Position numbers and translations under genes: made by a program. A DNA stretch of 64,000 nucleotides from positions 558,001-622,000 of the forward strand of contig NZ_VLLA01000002.1 in assembly GCF_007830635.1 (NCBI RefSeq). The letters are read 5' to 3'. Positions 33,201 to 42,941 of this stretch are shown here, one piece after another. This DNA comes from Bradyrhizobium huanghuaihaiense. Its GTDB lineage: Bacteria > Pseudomonadota > Alphaproteobacteria > Rhizobiales > Xanthobacteraceae. The notes beneath the pieces are model-generated. The model searched no databases. It saw only the letters and a program-made list of their open reading frames with translations, and was not told the DNA's origin. Numbering within the stretch: position 1 is the first letter of the stretch; every line of letters starts with the position of its first letter.

Positions 33201-34013
33201 ATGAAAGCTGCCCTCCACGCCGTCACTGCGCCGGCGCCGGCGCTGCCGCCTTATGTCGCCAGCGGCAATGAATGCGCGCTGTTCGGACACGCCTGGCGGC
33301 ATCAGCTTCCGGTCCTGCTGAAGGGCCCGACCGGCTGCGGCAAGACCCGCTTCGTCGCGCATATGGCGGCACGGCTGGGCCTGCCGCTCCACACCGTCGC
33401 CTGCCACGACGATCTCACCGCGGCCGATCTCACCGGCCGCTATCTCTTGCGGGGCGGCGATACCGTGTGGGCCGACGGCCCGCTGACGCGCGCGGTGCGC
33501 GAGGGCGGCATCTGCTATCTCGACGAGGTCGTGGAGGCGCGCAAGGACGTCACCGTCGTGCTGCATCCCCTGACCGACGACCGCCGCATCCTGCCGCTGG
33601 AGCGCACCGGCGAAGAGCTCGCCGCGCCTGAGAGATTCATGCTCGTGGTCTCCTACAATCCCGGCTACCAGACGCTGCTGAAGGCGCTGAAGCCCTCGAC
33701 GCGGCAACGCTTCGTCGCCATCGAGTTCGGTTTCTTAGCCCCAGAGCAGGAGATCGCGGTGGTCGCGGCCGAGAGCGGGCTGTCGCCGGATCGGGTGCGG
33801 CCGCTGGTTGCACTGGCCGGCCGGCTGCGCGCGCTCAAGGGCCACGATCTCGAGGAGGGCGTGTCGACCCGCCTCGTCGTCTATTGCGCCACGTTGATTG
33901 CCGCGGGCATGCCGACTGCCGATGCCGTGCTCGCCGGCATGATCGAGCCGCTGACCGACGATGCCGACGTCAAGGCGGCGCTGCTCGACGTCGCACGCGC
34001 CGTGATCGGGTGA
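33201..34013 (+). CDS. norQ: NorQ, MoxR-class AAA+ ATPase for NO reductase activation
   Basis: A 270-aa AAA+ ATPase of the NorQ/NirQ/CbbQ family. Walker A is GPTGCGKT (42-49) and Walker B is ICYLDEV (about 104-110), with sensor region LVVSYNPGYQ. Together with NorD it is needed to assemble the non-heme iron centre of NorB. The ATG at 33201 has GGAG at a good distance; the ATG at 33195 sits too close. Confidence 0.95.
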   Translation: MKAALHAVTAPAPALPPYVASGNECALFGHAWRHQLPVLLKGPTGCGKTRFVAHMAARLGLPLHTVACHDDLTAADLTGRYLLRGGDTVWADGPLTRAVREGGICYLDEVVEARKDVTVVLHPLTDDRRILPLERTGEELAAPERFMLVVSYNPGYQTLLKALKPSTRQRFVAIEFGFLAPEQEIAVVAAESGLSPDRVRPLVALAGRLRALKGHDLEEGVSTRLVVYCATLIAAGMPTADAVLAGMIEPLTDDADVKAALLDVARAVIG

Positions 34014-34023
34014 GGCCGGTCCC

Positions 34024-35940
34024 ATGCTCGACTTCCTCGAACTGGAGGAGACGGTTGGCCGTGCCTGGCACAAGATGGTCGGCGGCACCGCGAGCTATCC
34101 GGTTCACGCCGATCATGCGGTCTCGCTTGCCGAGATGAGAAGCAGGCTCGCGGTGATGTTCCGCGCGCTCGGCGGTGAGGCTGGCGTGCAGATCGCGAGC
34201 GCCGGCGCGCGCAAGTCCAACCATCGGCTCGGCTGGCGGCAACGCATCGGTCTCGGTGACGAGCGCCTCGAACAGCCGGGCCGCGACGCTGCAACCATCT
34301 TCCTGCCGGACAGCATCGCGATTTTCGCCGACCGCGAGCTCAATGCATGCCTCTATCGCTGGCTCGCGGCCTGGTTCGCGGTCGCGCCGATCGAGGCGAT
34401 CGCCGAGACCGATCCGCTCCGGCGCGATCTGCTCGTGCTGCGCCGCGCCGCGGAAACGGCGGTTTTCGTGCTCGCGCAGTTTCCCGGGCTCGTCGCCGAC
34501 TACGCCCAGCTCGCCGCGGCAACCGCCGAGGCCCGGCCGCGGCGCCCACTGCCGCGCATCGAGCAGGAGATCGAGCAGATCGTTCTCGCCCTGCTCGGTG
34601 CCGGACCTGCGCCCGCAGGACAATTGTGGCCGGCGATGATGGGAACGGCGCCGCTGCCGGACAAGGCGCCGCCGGGCTATCATCCGATCCTGCCGTGTCC
34701 GCTATGGGGCGATTGCTGGACGCGCGAGCTCACGCCCGCACATGCGGGTGAGGACGAGTGCGCTGCTGGTGCGGAGCCCGCCAGCGAGGACAATCGCAAG
34801 CGCTTCGCCGTGCGCGAGCGCGAGGACGGCGCCAACCGCCGCGATCCCTTCGTGCTCAACCGCTTCGAAAAAATCCTGGCGATGGCCGAGATGGTCAATG
34901 TCGATCGCCCCGCGGACGACAGCGAGGACGAGGACGCGCAGAAAGCGGCCGACGACCTGGAGGAGATCACGCTCAGCCGCCGCACGGGCAAGCCGGCGAG
35001 CCGGTTCAGGTTCGATCTCGACCTGCCGCCGGAGGCGCTCGATGCCTCGCGCCTGAACGCGGAGCTGACCTATCCCGAATGGGATTATCGCAGCAGCTCT
35101 TATCTGCCCGATCATTGCCGCGTGCTCGCAGCTCCGGCTTCGGAGACCGGAGAAAGCTGGACGCCTGACGAGACCATGCGCCGGCACATCCGCCAGGTGC
35201 GCCGTCGCTTCGAGGTCTTGCGGCCGCGCCATGAATTGATGCGGGCCCAGGCCCACGGGCACGACCTCGACCTCGACGCGCTGGTGCGCGCGAGGTGTGA
35301 CCTTCGCGCCGGCAGCAGCGCTGGTCTCGATCGTGTCCACATGGCGATGCGCCCGCAAGGGCACGATCTCGCCGTCACGCTGCTGGTCGACGTCTCGCTC
35401 TCGACCGATGCCTGGGCCAATGGCTACCGCGTGCTCGACGTCGAGAAGGAGGCGCTGCTGGTGCTCGCCCACGGCCTCTCGGCCTGCGGCGATCACCACA
35501 GCATTATGACCTTCACCTCGCGCCGGCGGTCCTGGGTGCGGCTTGAAACGGTCAAGGCGTTCGGCGAGCCGATGAGCGGCGTGGTCGAGCGCCGCATCGG
35601 TGCGCTCAAGCCCGGCTATTACACGCGGATCGGCGCGGCGGTCCGCCACGCCTCCGCCGAGCTTGCGCGCCAGCCGCAGCGCAAGAAGCTGCTGCTCATC
35701 CTCACCGACGGCAAGCCGAACGACGTCGACCATTATGAGGGGCGCTTTGCGCTCGAAGACACCAGGAAGTCGGTGCAGGAGGCGCGCCGGCTCGGCATCG
35801 CGGTGTTCGGCGTGACGATCGACGCGGCGGCGCAATCCTATTTTCCGACGCTGTTCGGCCGCAGCGGCTATGCCATCGTCGGCAACATCAAGCGACTGCC
35901 CGCGGCGCTGCCGGCGATCTACCGGCAGGTGGCCCATTGA
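34024..35940 (+). CDS. norD: NorD, von Willebrand factor A-domain protein for NO reductase maturation
   Basis: A 638-aa protein with a variable acidic middle part (about 290-320, DSEDEDAQ) and a C-terminal von Willebrand A domain. The metal-ion-dependent adhesion site is seen as LLVDVSLSTDAW (DxSxS), with later LILTDGKPNDVDHYEG. NorD partners NorQ as the adaptor that recruits the ATPase to NorB. It ends the nor operon, 32 bp before the SorC-type operator region. Confidence 0.95.
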   Translation: MLDFLELEETVGRAWHKMVGGTASYPVHADHAVSLAEMRSRLAVMFRALGGEAGVQIASAGARKSNHRLGWRQRIGLGDERLEQPGRDAATIFLPDSIAIFADRELNACLYRWLAAWFAVAPIEAIAETDPLRRDLLVLRRAAETAVFVLAQFPGLVADYAQLAAATAEARPRRPLPRIEQEIEQIVLALLGAGPAPAGQLWPAMMGTAPLPDKAPPGYHPILPCPLWGDCWTRELTPAHAGEDECAAGAEPASEDNRKRFAVREREDGANRRDPFVLNRFEKILAMAEMVNVDRPADDSEDEDAQKAADDLEEITLSRRTGKPASRFRFDLDLPPEALDASRLNAELTYPEWDYRSSSYLPDHCRVLAAPASETGESWTPDETMRRHIRQVRRRFEVLRPRHELMRAQAHGHDLDLDALVRARCDLRAGSSAGLDRVHMAMRPQGHDLAVTLLVDVSLSTDAWANGYRVLDVEKEALLVLAHGLSACGDHHSIMTFTSRRRSWVRLETVKAFGEPMSGVVERRIGALKPGYYTRIGAAVRHASAELARQPQRKKLLLILTDGKPNDVDHYEGRFALEDTRKSVQEARRLGIAVFGVTIDAAAQSYFPTLFGRSGYAIVGNIKRLPAALPAIYRQVAH

Positions 35941-35972
35941 ACCAGTCGAACCAAGTGCTCCCGAGTGAACTA

Positions 35973-36000
35973 TTGCTCATCGCATGGGTATATGATCGAA
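35973..36000. promoter_or_regulatory. Candidate SorC operator before the HAD-SorC gene pair
   Basis: TGGGTATATGATCGAA (35985-36000) resembles one arm of the long dyad at 37897-37931 (TGGGCATATGCTCAA), with TTGCTCAT (35973-35980) as a poorer second arm. It lies 8 bp before the HAD gene start, suggesting repression of the HAD-sorC pair by SorC itself. Confidence 0.5.
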
Positions 36001-36007
36001 TGGGCAG

Positions 36008-36670
36008 ATGGACCAAATCCGGTCGAAACCAGATCTCATCATCTTTGACTGCGACGGCGTGCTCGTCGACAGCGAGCTGCTGAGTTGCCGGTGCTTGTCC
36101 GAGGTGCTGGCGGAGTTCGATTTCGAGCTCAGCCTGGAGCAGGCGCTCGAGCTGTTTCTGGGCCGCAGCACGGCCGCGATCGGACAATATTATCGCGAGC
36201 GTGGACGAACACTACCCGATGAATTCCTGCCGCGCCTGAAGGCGCGCGTGCTTGAGACCTTTGCGAAGTCGCTCCAGCCAATCCCCGAGGTTGCCACCGT
36301 TCTATCCGCGCTGAAGGCACCGCGCTGCGTCGCCTCATCCAGCGATCTCGATCGTGTCTCGCTGTCGTTGGACGTGACTGGCCTCGCGTCGCATTTCGAC
36401 GGCCGGCTCTATACCGCGCAAATGGTCAAGCACGGTAAACCCGCACCGGACCTCTTTCTCCACGCCGCCGAAATGATGCGCGCCGACCCCTCGCGCACGC
36501 TGGTGATCGAGGACAGCGTCAGCGGCGTGCAGGCGGGCAAGGCGGCCGGCATGACCGTCTGGGGATTTGTCGGCGGCGGCCATTATCGCAGCCGCGACGG
36601 CCGGGCTATATTGTCGGCCGCCGGGGCCGATCGGGTCTTCGCGCGCATGAGCGATTTCTGGGAGATGTGA
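36008..36670 (+). CDS. HAD-superfamily hydrolase (beta-phosphoglucomutase/sugar-phosphatase-like)
   Basis: A 220-aa haloacid dehalogenase-like phosphatase with the four core motifs: DLIIFDCDGVLVDSE (nucleophile Asp and second Asp), CVASSSDLDRV (motif II Ser), a Lys in VKHGKPAPDLF, and VIEDSVSGVQAG (motif IV acids). The cap between motifs I and II marks the small-molecule subclass acting on sugar phosphates. It precedes sorC by 6 bp, and with the polyol genes may clear a dead-end sugar phosphate. Confidence 0.9.
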   Translation: MDQIRSKPDLIIFDCDGVLVDSELLSCRCLSEVLAEFDFELSLEQALELFLGRSTAAIGQYYRERGRTLPDEFLPRLKARVLETFAKSLQPIPEVATVLSALKAPRCVASSSDLDRVSLSLDVTGLASHFDGRLYTAQMVKHGKPAPDLFLHAAEMMRADPSRTLVIEDSVSGVQAGKAAGMTVWGFVGGGHYRSRDGRAILSAAGADRVFARMSDFWEM

Positions 36671-36676
36671 GCCCGC

Positions 36677-37627
36677 ATGGCCGCCGAGAACGACAAGTCG
36701 AGACTCGACGACGCCGCGCGTGCCGGCTGGCTCTATTTCATTGCCGGCCACACCCAGGACGAGATCGCAAAGATGCTCCAGGTCTCGCGCGCCTCGGCGC
36801 AGCGGCTGGTCTCGCTGTGCCTCGCCGAACGGCTGATCACCTTCCGGCTCGAACATCCCATCGCCGCCTGCATGGAGCTGGCGGCCCGTCTGAAGGAACG
36901 GTTCGACCTCGTTCATTGCGAGGTGGTGCCGGCCGATTCTGCCGCGCCGCAGGCAACTGCAGGCATTGCCGAGCGCTGCGCCAATCTGCTCGATTCCACG
37001 CTGCGCTCGGAGACGCCCGTCATCGTCGCGCTCGGCACGGGCAGGGCGGTGCGTGCCGCGGTCGAGCGCGTCACGCCGATCGACCGGCCCAATCACCAGA
37101 TCGTCTCGCTGGTCGGCAACATCTCCGCCGACGGCTCGGCGAGCTTCTACGACACCGTCGGCCGGCTCGCCGATCGCACCGGCGCGCGGCACTATCCGAT
37201 GCCGCTGCCCTTCCTGATGTCGTCGGAGGACGAGCGCAACAGGATGGTGCGCATCGAGCCGATCGCCAAGGTGAAGGCGGTCGCGGCCAGGGCCGATTTG
37301 CGCCTCGTCGGCATCGGCCAGATGGATCAGAAGGCGCAGGTGCACGTCGACGGCTTCGTCACCCGCGACGAATTGTTCGAGATGATGCGCCTGGGAGCGA
37401 TCGGCGAGATCACCGGCTGGGCCTATGATGCGAAGGGCCGCGTGCTCAAGGCCGGCACCAACAAGCGCCTCACCAGCATCCCGCCCGAAGTGCCGGCAAA
37501 AACCACGACCATCGGCGCCGCCGTCGGGGCAGCCAAGGTGGCGGCGATCTCCGCGGCGTTGAGCGGGGGCCTGATCAACGGGCTGATCACGGACGAGGCG
37601 ACGGCGAGGGCGATCCTGGAGCGGTAG
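36677..37627 (+). CDS. SorC-family sugar-binding transcriptional regulator
   Basis: A 316-aa regulator with an N-terminal helix-turn-helix (GHTQDEIAKMLQVSRASAQR, about 24-43) and a C-terminal sugar-phosphate-binding domain of the SorC/DeoR type (VIVALGTGRAVRAAVERV and LVGIGQMDQ are typical). It most likely represses the polyol transport operon that begins 330 bp downstream until a polyol or sugar phosphate binds. Two palindromic operator candidates flank it at 35973-36000 and 37897-37931. Confidence 0.92.
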   Translation: MAAENDKSRLDDAARAGWLYFIAGHTQDEIAKMLQVSRASAQRLVSLCLAERLITFRLEHPIAACMELAARLKERFDLVHCEVVPADSAAPQATAGIAERCANLLDSTLRSETPVIVALGTGRAVRAAVERVTPIDRPNHQIVSLVGNISADGSASFYDTVGRLADRTGARHYPMPLPFLMSSEDERNRMVRIEPIAKVKAVAARADLRLVGIGQMDQKAQVHVDGFVTRDELFEMMRLGAIGEITGWAYDAKGRVLKAGTNKRLTSIPPEVPAKTTTIGAAVGAAKVAAISAALSGGLINGLITDEATARAILER

Positions 37628-37660
37628 GGGCGGAGCTGGCACGGCAGCGGGACTCCGCTC

Positions 37661-37787
37661 CCTCTCCCGCTTGCGGGAGAGGGCTGGGGAGAGGGTCTTT
37701 CCGCTGGCAAGACTCCCCAAGAGGAGCAAGCCCTCACCCGCATCGCATCTGTCGATGCGATGCGACCTCTCCCGCAAGCGGGAGAGG
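37661..37787. repeat. Palindromic repeat between the SorC gene and smoE
   Basis: CCTCTCCCGCTTGCGGGAGA with GG (37661-37682) and CCTCTCCCGCAAGCGGGAGA with GG (37766-37787) are two perfect hairpins around a CATCGCAT/ATGCGATG stem. The same unit occurs at 53788-53931 and, slightly changed, at 15561-15584. Confidence 0.9.
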
Positions 37788-37896
37788 TGGAGCAAGCCGC
37801 GCCATCTGCTTCCATTCACTTCCACCCCTCCCGCACCGCAGCACTCATAAGTTGCTGGAACGCCCGCGCGCCTGCTTGACAAGCACCGTCCCTCCG

Positions 37897-37931
37897 TTGA
37901 ACATACGCCCAACGCGTGGGCATATGCTCAA
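37897..37931. promoter_or_regulatory. Long palindromic operator upstream of the polyol ABC operon
   Basis: TTGAACATACGCCCA (37897-37911) and TGGGCATATGCTCAA (37917-37931) are inverted copies with two mismatches over 15 bp and a 5-bp ACGCG spacer. It ends 24 bp before the smoE GTG. The size and symmetry fit a tetrameric SorC-family repressor, encoded just upstream. Confidence 0.75.
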
Positions 37932-37955
37932 AAGCGCGAATTGAGGGAGGTCACC

Positions 37956-39266
37956 GTGAAACATGTCCTCGGCGCCGTCTGCGGCGCGTCTGTCCTGTTG
38001 GTCGTCCCCGCGATGGCCGAAACAACCCTGACCATCGCCACCGTCAACAATGGCGACATGATCCGCATGCAGGGGCTGACGGGTGAGTTCACCAAGAAGA
38101 ACCCTGATATCGCCGTGAAATGGGTGACGCTGGAGGAGAACGTGCTGCGCCAGCGCGTCACCACCGACATCGCCACCAAGGGCGGCCAGTTCGACGTGCT
38201 CACCATCGGCACCTATGAGGTGCCGATCTGGGCCAAGAAGGGCTGGCTGGTGCCGCTGGCCAATCTCGGCGCCGATTACGACGTCGCCGACCTCCTGCCG
38301 AAGATCAAGGACGCGGTCTCCGCCGACGGCAAGCTCTACGCCGCGCCCTTCTACGGCGAGAGCTCGATGGTGATGTATCGCACCGACCTGTTCGAGAAGG
38401 CCGGCCTGAAGATGCCGGAAAAGCCGACCTGGGACTTCGTCATCGACGCCGCCAAAAAGCTGACCGACAAGAACGCCGGCACTTACGGCATTTGCCTGCG
38501 CGGCAAGGCGGGCTGGGGCGAGAACATGGCCTTCCTCTCGGCGATGGCCAATTCCTACGGCGCGCGCTGGTTCGACGAGAAATGGGAGCCGCAGTTCAAC
38601 ACGCCGGAATGGAAGACGACGCTCACGACCTACGTGAACCTGATGAAGGAAGCCGGCCCTCCCGGCGCGAGCTCCAACGGCTTCAACGAGAATCTGGCGC
38701 TGTTCAACGCCGGCAAATGCGCGATGTGGATCGACGCCACGGTCGCGGCGTCCTTTGTCACCAACCCGAAGGACTCCAAGGTCGCCGACAAGGTCGGCTT
38801 CGCGCTCGCGCCCAACACCGGGCTCGGCAAGAACGCCAACTGGCTGTGGGCCTGGAATCTCGCGATCCCCGCCGGCTCCAAGAAGACGGAAGCCGCCGAG
38901 AAGTTCATCGCCTGGGCAACCAGCAAGGACTACACCAAGCTGGTGGCGTCGAAGGAGGGCTGGGCCAACGTGCCGCCGGGCACGCGCACCTCGCTCTACC
39001 AGAACGATGAGTACCTGAAGGTCGCGCCGTTCGCCAAGCTGACGCTGGCCTCGATCGACGCCGCTGATCCCAACAAGCCGACAGTGAAGCCCGTTCCCTA
39101 CGTCGGCGTGCAATACGCCGCGATCCCCGAATTCCAGGGCATCGGCACCCAGGTCGGCCAGCAGTTCTCGGCTGCGCTCGCGGGGTCGATGACGGTCGAT
39201 GCCGCGCTCACCGCGGCGCAATCGGCAACCGAGCGCGAGATGAAGCGCGCCGGCTACATCAAGTGA
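37956..39266 (+). CDS. smoE: Polyol ABC transporter substrate-binding protein (SmoE-like)
   Basis: A 436-aa periplasmic binding protein of family 1 (MalE-like) with a Sec signal (hydrophobic core, cleavage near AMAET, about residue 21). The mature part begins TTLTIATVNNGDMIRMQGLT and has GQFDVLTIGTYEVPIWAKKG and YAAPFYGESSMVMYRTDLF, as in sorbitol/mannitol-binding proteins SmoE/MtlE. GTG start at 37956, with GGGAGG at ideal distance. First gene of smoEFGK-smoS-kinases. Confidence 0.92.
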   Translation: MKHVLGAVCGASVLLVVPAMAETTLTIATVNNGDMIRMQGLTGEFTKKNPDIAVKWVTLEENVLRQRVTTDIATKGGQFDVLTIGTYEVPIWAKKGWLVPLANLGADYDVADLLPKIKDAVSADGKLYAAPFYGESSMVMYRTDLFEKAGLKMPEKPTWDFVIDAAKKLTDKNAGTYGICLRGKAGWGENMAFLSAMANSYGARWFDEKWEPQFNTPEWKTTLTTYVNLMKEAGPPGASSNGFNENLALFNAGKCAMWIDATVAASFVTNPKDSKVADKVGFALAPNTGLGKNANWLWAWNLAIPAGSKKTEAAEKFIAWATSKDYTKLVASKEGWANVPPGTRTSLYQNDEYLKVAPFAKLTLASIDAADPNKPTVKPVPYVGVQYAAIPEFQGIGTQVGQQFSAALAGSMTVDAALTAAQSATEREMKRAGYIK

Positions 39267-39360
39267 ACCCGAGCTCTCCCTCCTGAGCTCAAACTGGCGG
39301 CCATCCTCCAGCCCAGCCCCGGATGGATGGCCGCCTTCTTCCCGCCAACGGAGCGCGCGG

Positions 39361-40233
39361 ATGGCAACCCGGCAGACGCAATTCCTCGCGAGGTCGCTGC
39401 TGACCCCGGCCGTCGGATTGCTGTTCATCTGGATGATCGTCCCGCTCGCGCTGACGCTCTATTTCTCGACGCTGCATTACAGCCTGCTCGATCCCGGCTC
39501 CGAGGCCTTTATTGGCCTGGAGAACTTTCGCTACTTCCTCACCGATCCCGCCTTTCTCGCCTCGCTCCAGAACACGCTGGTGCTGGTCGGCTCGGTGCTG
39601 GCGCTGACCATCCTGCTCGGCATTCCGCTGGCGCTGCTGCTCGACCAGCCCGTGATCGGGCGCAATTTCGTGCGGCTGATGGTGATTGCGCCGTTCTTCG
39701 TGATGCCGACTGTGAGCGCGCTGGTCTGGAAGAACCTCTTGATGCACCCGGTGTCCGGCCTGTTCGCCTGGCTCGCAAAACTGGTCGGACTGACGCCGGT
39801 CGACTGGTTCAACGACGTGCCGCTGTTCTCTGTGATCCTGATCGTGGCCTGGCAATGGTTGCCGTTCGCGACGCTGATCCTGCTCACCGCGCTGCAGTCG
39901 CTCGATGAAGAGCAGAAGGAGGCGGCCGAGATGGATGGCGCGAGTGCGGTCTCCACCTTCATCTACATCACGCTGCCGCACCTGGCGCGCCCCATCACGG
40001 TGGTGATCCTGATCGAGACCATCTTCCTGCTCACCGTGTTTGCAGAGATCTACGTCACCACGGGCGGTGGCCCGGGGCTGTCGACCACCAACATCGCCTT
40101 CCTGATCTATGCGCAGGCGCTGATCCAGTTCGACGTCGGCAGCGCCTCGGCCGGCGGTCTCGTCGCGGTGGTGATCGCCAACATCGTCGCCTTCTTCCTC
40201 GTCCGCATCGTCGGCCGCAACCTGGAGGCCTGA
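39361..40233 (+). CDS. smoF: Polyol ABC transporter permease (SmoF-like)
   Basis: A 290-aa MalF-type permease with six hydrophobic segments. The EAA loop that contacts the ATPase reads EEQKEAAEMDGASAVSTFIY. Other polyol-type sequence: YFSTLHYSLLDPGSEAFIGL. The 94-bp gap before it contains no gene. It pairs with SmoG, which starts 4 bp after its stop. Confidence 0.93.
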   Translation: MATRQTQFLARSLLTPAVGLLFIWMIVPLALTLYFSTLHYSLLDPGSEAFIGLENFRYFLTDPAFLASLQNTLVLVGSVLALTILLGIPLALLLDQPVIGRNFVRLMVIAPFFVMPTVSALVWKNLLMHPVSGLFAWLAKLVGLTPVDWFNDVPLFSVILIVAWQWLPFATLILLTALQSLDEEQKEAAEMDGASAVSTFIYITLPHLARPITVVILIETIFLLTVFAEIYVTTGGGPGLSTTNIAFLIYAQALIQFDVGSASAGGLVAVVIANIVAFFLVRIVGRNLEA

Positions 40234-40237
40234 AGTC

Positions 40238-41068
40238 ATGGCACGCATGGCGACGAGACAGCGGGTGGTCATATCGACGATCGGGGCCTGGCTGTTCGGC
40301 TTCCTGATCTTCTTCCCGATCCTGTGGATGGTGCTGGCGAGCTTCAAGACCGAGCTCGAGGCCTTCGCCATTCCGCCCTCGTTCCTGTTCTTCCACTGGA
40401 CCCTGGAAAACTACGCGACCGTGCAGGAGCGCAGCGACTATTTCCACCACGCGATGAACTCGATCATCATCGCCGGCGGCTCGACGCTGATTGCGCTGCT
40501 GATCGCGATCCCAGCGGCCTGGTCGATGGCGTTCTCGCCGACCAAGCGCACCAAGGACATCCTGCTCTGGATGCTCTCGACCAAGATGATGCCGCCGGTC
40601 GGCGTGCTGGTGCCGATCTACCTGATCTTCAAGACGTTCGGCCTGCTCGATTCCCGCATCGGCCTCGTCTTCATCCTCTGCCTCGGCAATCTGCCGATCG
40701 TGATCTGGATGCTCTTCACCTATTTCAAGGAGATCCCGCGCGACATCCTCGAAGCCGCGCGCATGGACGGCGCCACGATCGGCCGCGAGCTGGTCTATGT
40801 GCTGACGCCGATGGCGATCCCGGGCCTCGCCTCGACCTTGCTGCTCAATCTGATCCTGGCCTGGAACGAGGCGTTCTGGACGCTGAACCTGTCTACCTCG
40901 AACGCCGCGCCGCTCACCACGTTCATTGCGTCCTATTCGAGCCCGGAAGGGCTGTTCTGGGCAAAACTGTCGGCGGCCTCGACGCTGGCAATCGCGCCTA
41001 TTCTCGTCCTCGGTTGGTTCAGCCAGAAGCAGCTCGTGCGCGGGCTCACCTTTGGCGCGGTGAAGTAA
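40238..41068 (+). CDS. smoG: Polyol ABC transporter permease (SmoG-like)
   Basis: A 276-aa MalG-type permease. EAA loop: [20 protein letters not shown]. Typical starts of helices include [20 protein letters not shown]. It forms the channel with SmoF. Followed 10 bp later by the ATPase gene. Confidence 0.93.
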   Translation: MARMATRQRVVISTIGAWLFGFLIFFPILWMVLASFKTELEAFAIPPSFLFFHWTLENYATVQERSDYFHHAMNSIIIAGGSTLIALLIAIPAAWSMAFSPTKRTKDILLWMLSTKMMPPVGVLVPIYLIFKTFGLLDSRIGLVFILCLGNLPIVIWMLFTYFKEIPRDILEAARMDGATIGRELVYVLTPMAIPGLASTLLLNLILAWNEAFWTLNLSTSNAAPLTTFIASYSSPEGLFWAKLSAASTLAIAPILVLGWFSQKQLVRGLTFGAVK

Positions 41069-41078
41069 GGGGGCTGCC

Positions 41079-42086
<1,008 letters not shown>

Positions 42087-42127
42087 CAAGAAACGGCAAG
42101 ACAACGGCAAGAAACGGAAAGACCACC

Positions 42128-42901
42128 ATGTACCTGGAAAAATTCAGATTGAACGGGAAGACCGCGTTCATCACCGGCGGCGGGCAGGGCATCGGCCTTG
42201 GCTGCGCCGAGGCGCTGGCCGAGGCCGGCGCCCGGGTCATCATCGGCGACCGCGACAGCAAGATCGCCGACAGCGCCAAAGCCGGCCTGAAGGCGAAGGG
42301 TTTTGACGTCGAGACCGCGATCATGGACGTCACCGACACGAGGCGCGTGGCGGAGGTCGCGAACGACCTCGTTGCCCGCCACGGCCAGGTCGACATCCTC
42401 GTCAACAATGCCGGCATCGCCCGCAGCGAGACGCCGGCGGAGACCGTCACCGACGAGCACTGGCTCAACGTCATCGACGTCAACCTCAACGGCACCTTCT
42501 GGTGCTGCCGCGAATTCGGCAAGCACATGCTGAAGGCGAAAAGCGGCGCCATCGTCAATGTCGGCTCAATGTCGGGCTTCATCGTCAACAAGCCGCAGGA
42601 GCAGTGCTTCTACAACGCCTCCAAGGCCGCCGTGCACCACCTGACCAAGTCGCTGGCCGCCGAATGGGGCGCGCGCGGCATTCGCGTCAATGCGGTGGCG
42701 CCGACCTATATCGAGACCCCACTGAACGCCTTCGTGAAGAGCAATCCGAAGATGTACGACGCCTGGATCGGCGGAACCCCGATGGCGCGGATGGGGCAGG
42801 TCGAGGAGATCGCCTCCGTCGTGCTGTTCCTGTCGTCGGAGGCCGCGAGCCTGATGACCGGCAGCATCGTGCTGGTGGATGGCGGCTACACTTGCTGGTA
42901 G
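42128..42901 (+). CDS. smoS: Short-chain dehydrogenase, probable polyol dehydrogenase (SmoS-like)
   Basis: A 257-aa SDR oxidoreductase with NAD-binding TGGGQGIGLG (about 16-25), NNAG in ILVNNAGIARS, and the catalytic YNASK motif (YNASKAAVHHLTK, about 159-171). In this operon it would oxidise sorbitol or a related polyol to a ketose that the downstream kinases phosphorylate. Substrate inferred from context. Confidence 0.88.
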   Translation: MYLEKFRLNGKTAFITGGGQGIGLGCAEALAEAGARVIIGDRDSKIADSAKAGLKAKGFDVETAIMDVTDTRRVAEVANDLVARHGQVDILVNNAGIARSETPAETVTDEHWLNVIDVNLNGTFWCCREFGKHMLKAKSGAIVNVGSMSGFIVNKPQEQCFYNASKAAVHHLTKSLAAEWGARGIRVNAVAPTYIETPLNAFVKSNPKMYDAWIGGTPMARMGQVEEIASVVLFLSSEAASLMTGSIVLVDGGYTCW

Positions 42902-42941
42902 GCTTATCGTCAAAATTGACGGAAAGCGACCGGGAGCGACA

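Noticed and set aside
37628..37890. Possible CRISPR-like array because of repeated CCTCTCCCGC units
   Set aside because: Only two palindromic units with dissimilar spacing and no array; the same unit is dispersed elsewhere, so it is an intergenic repeat.
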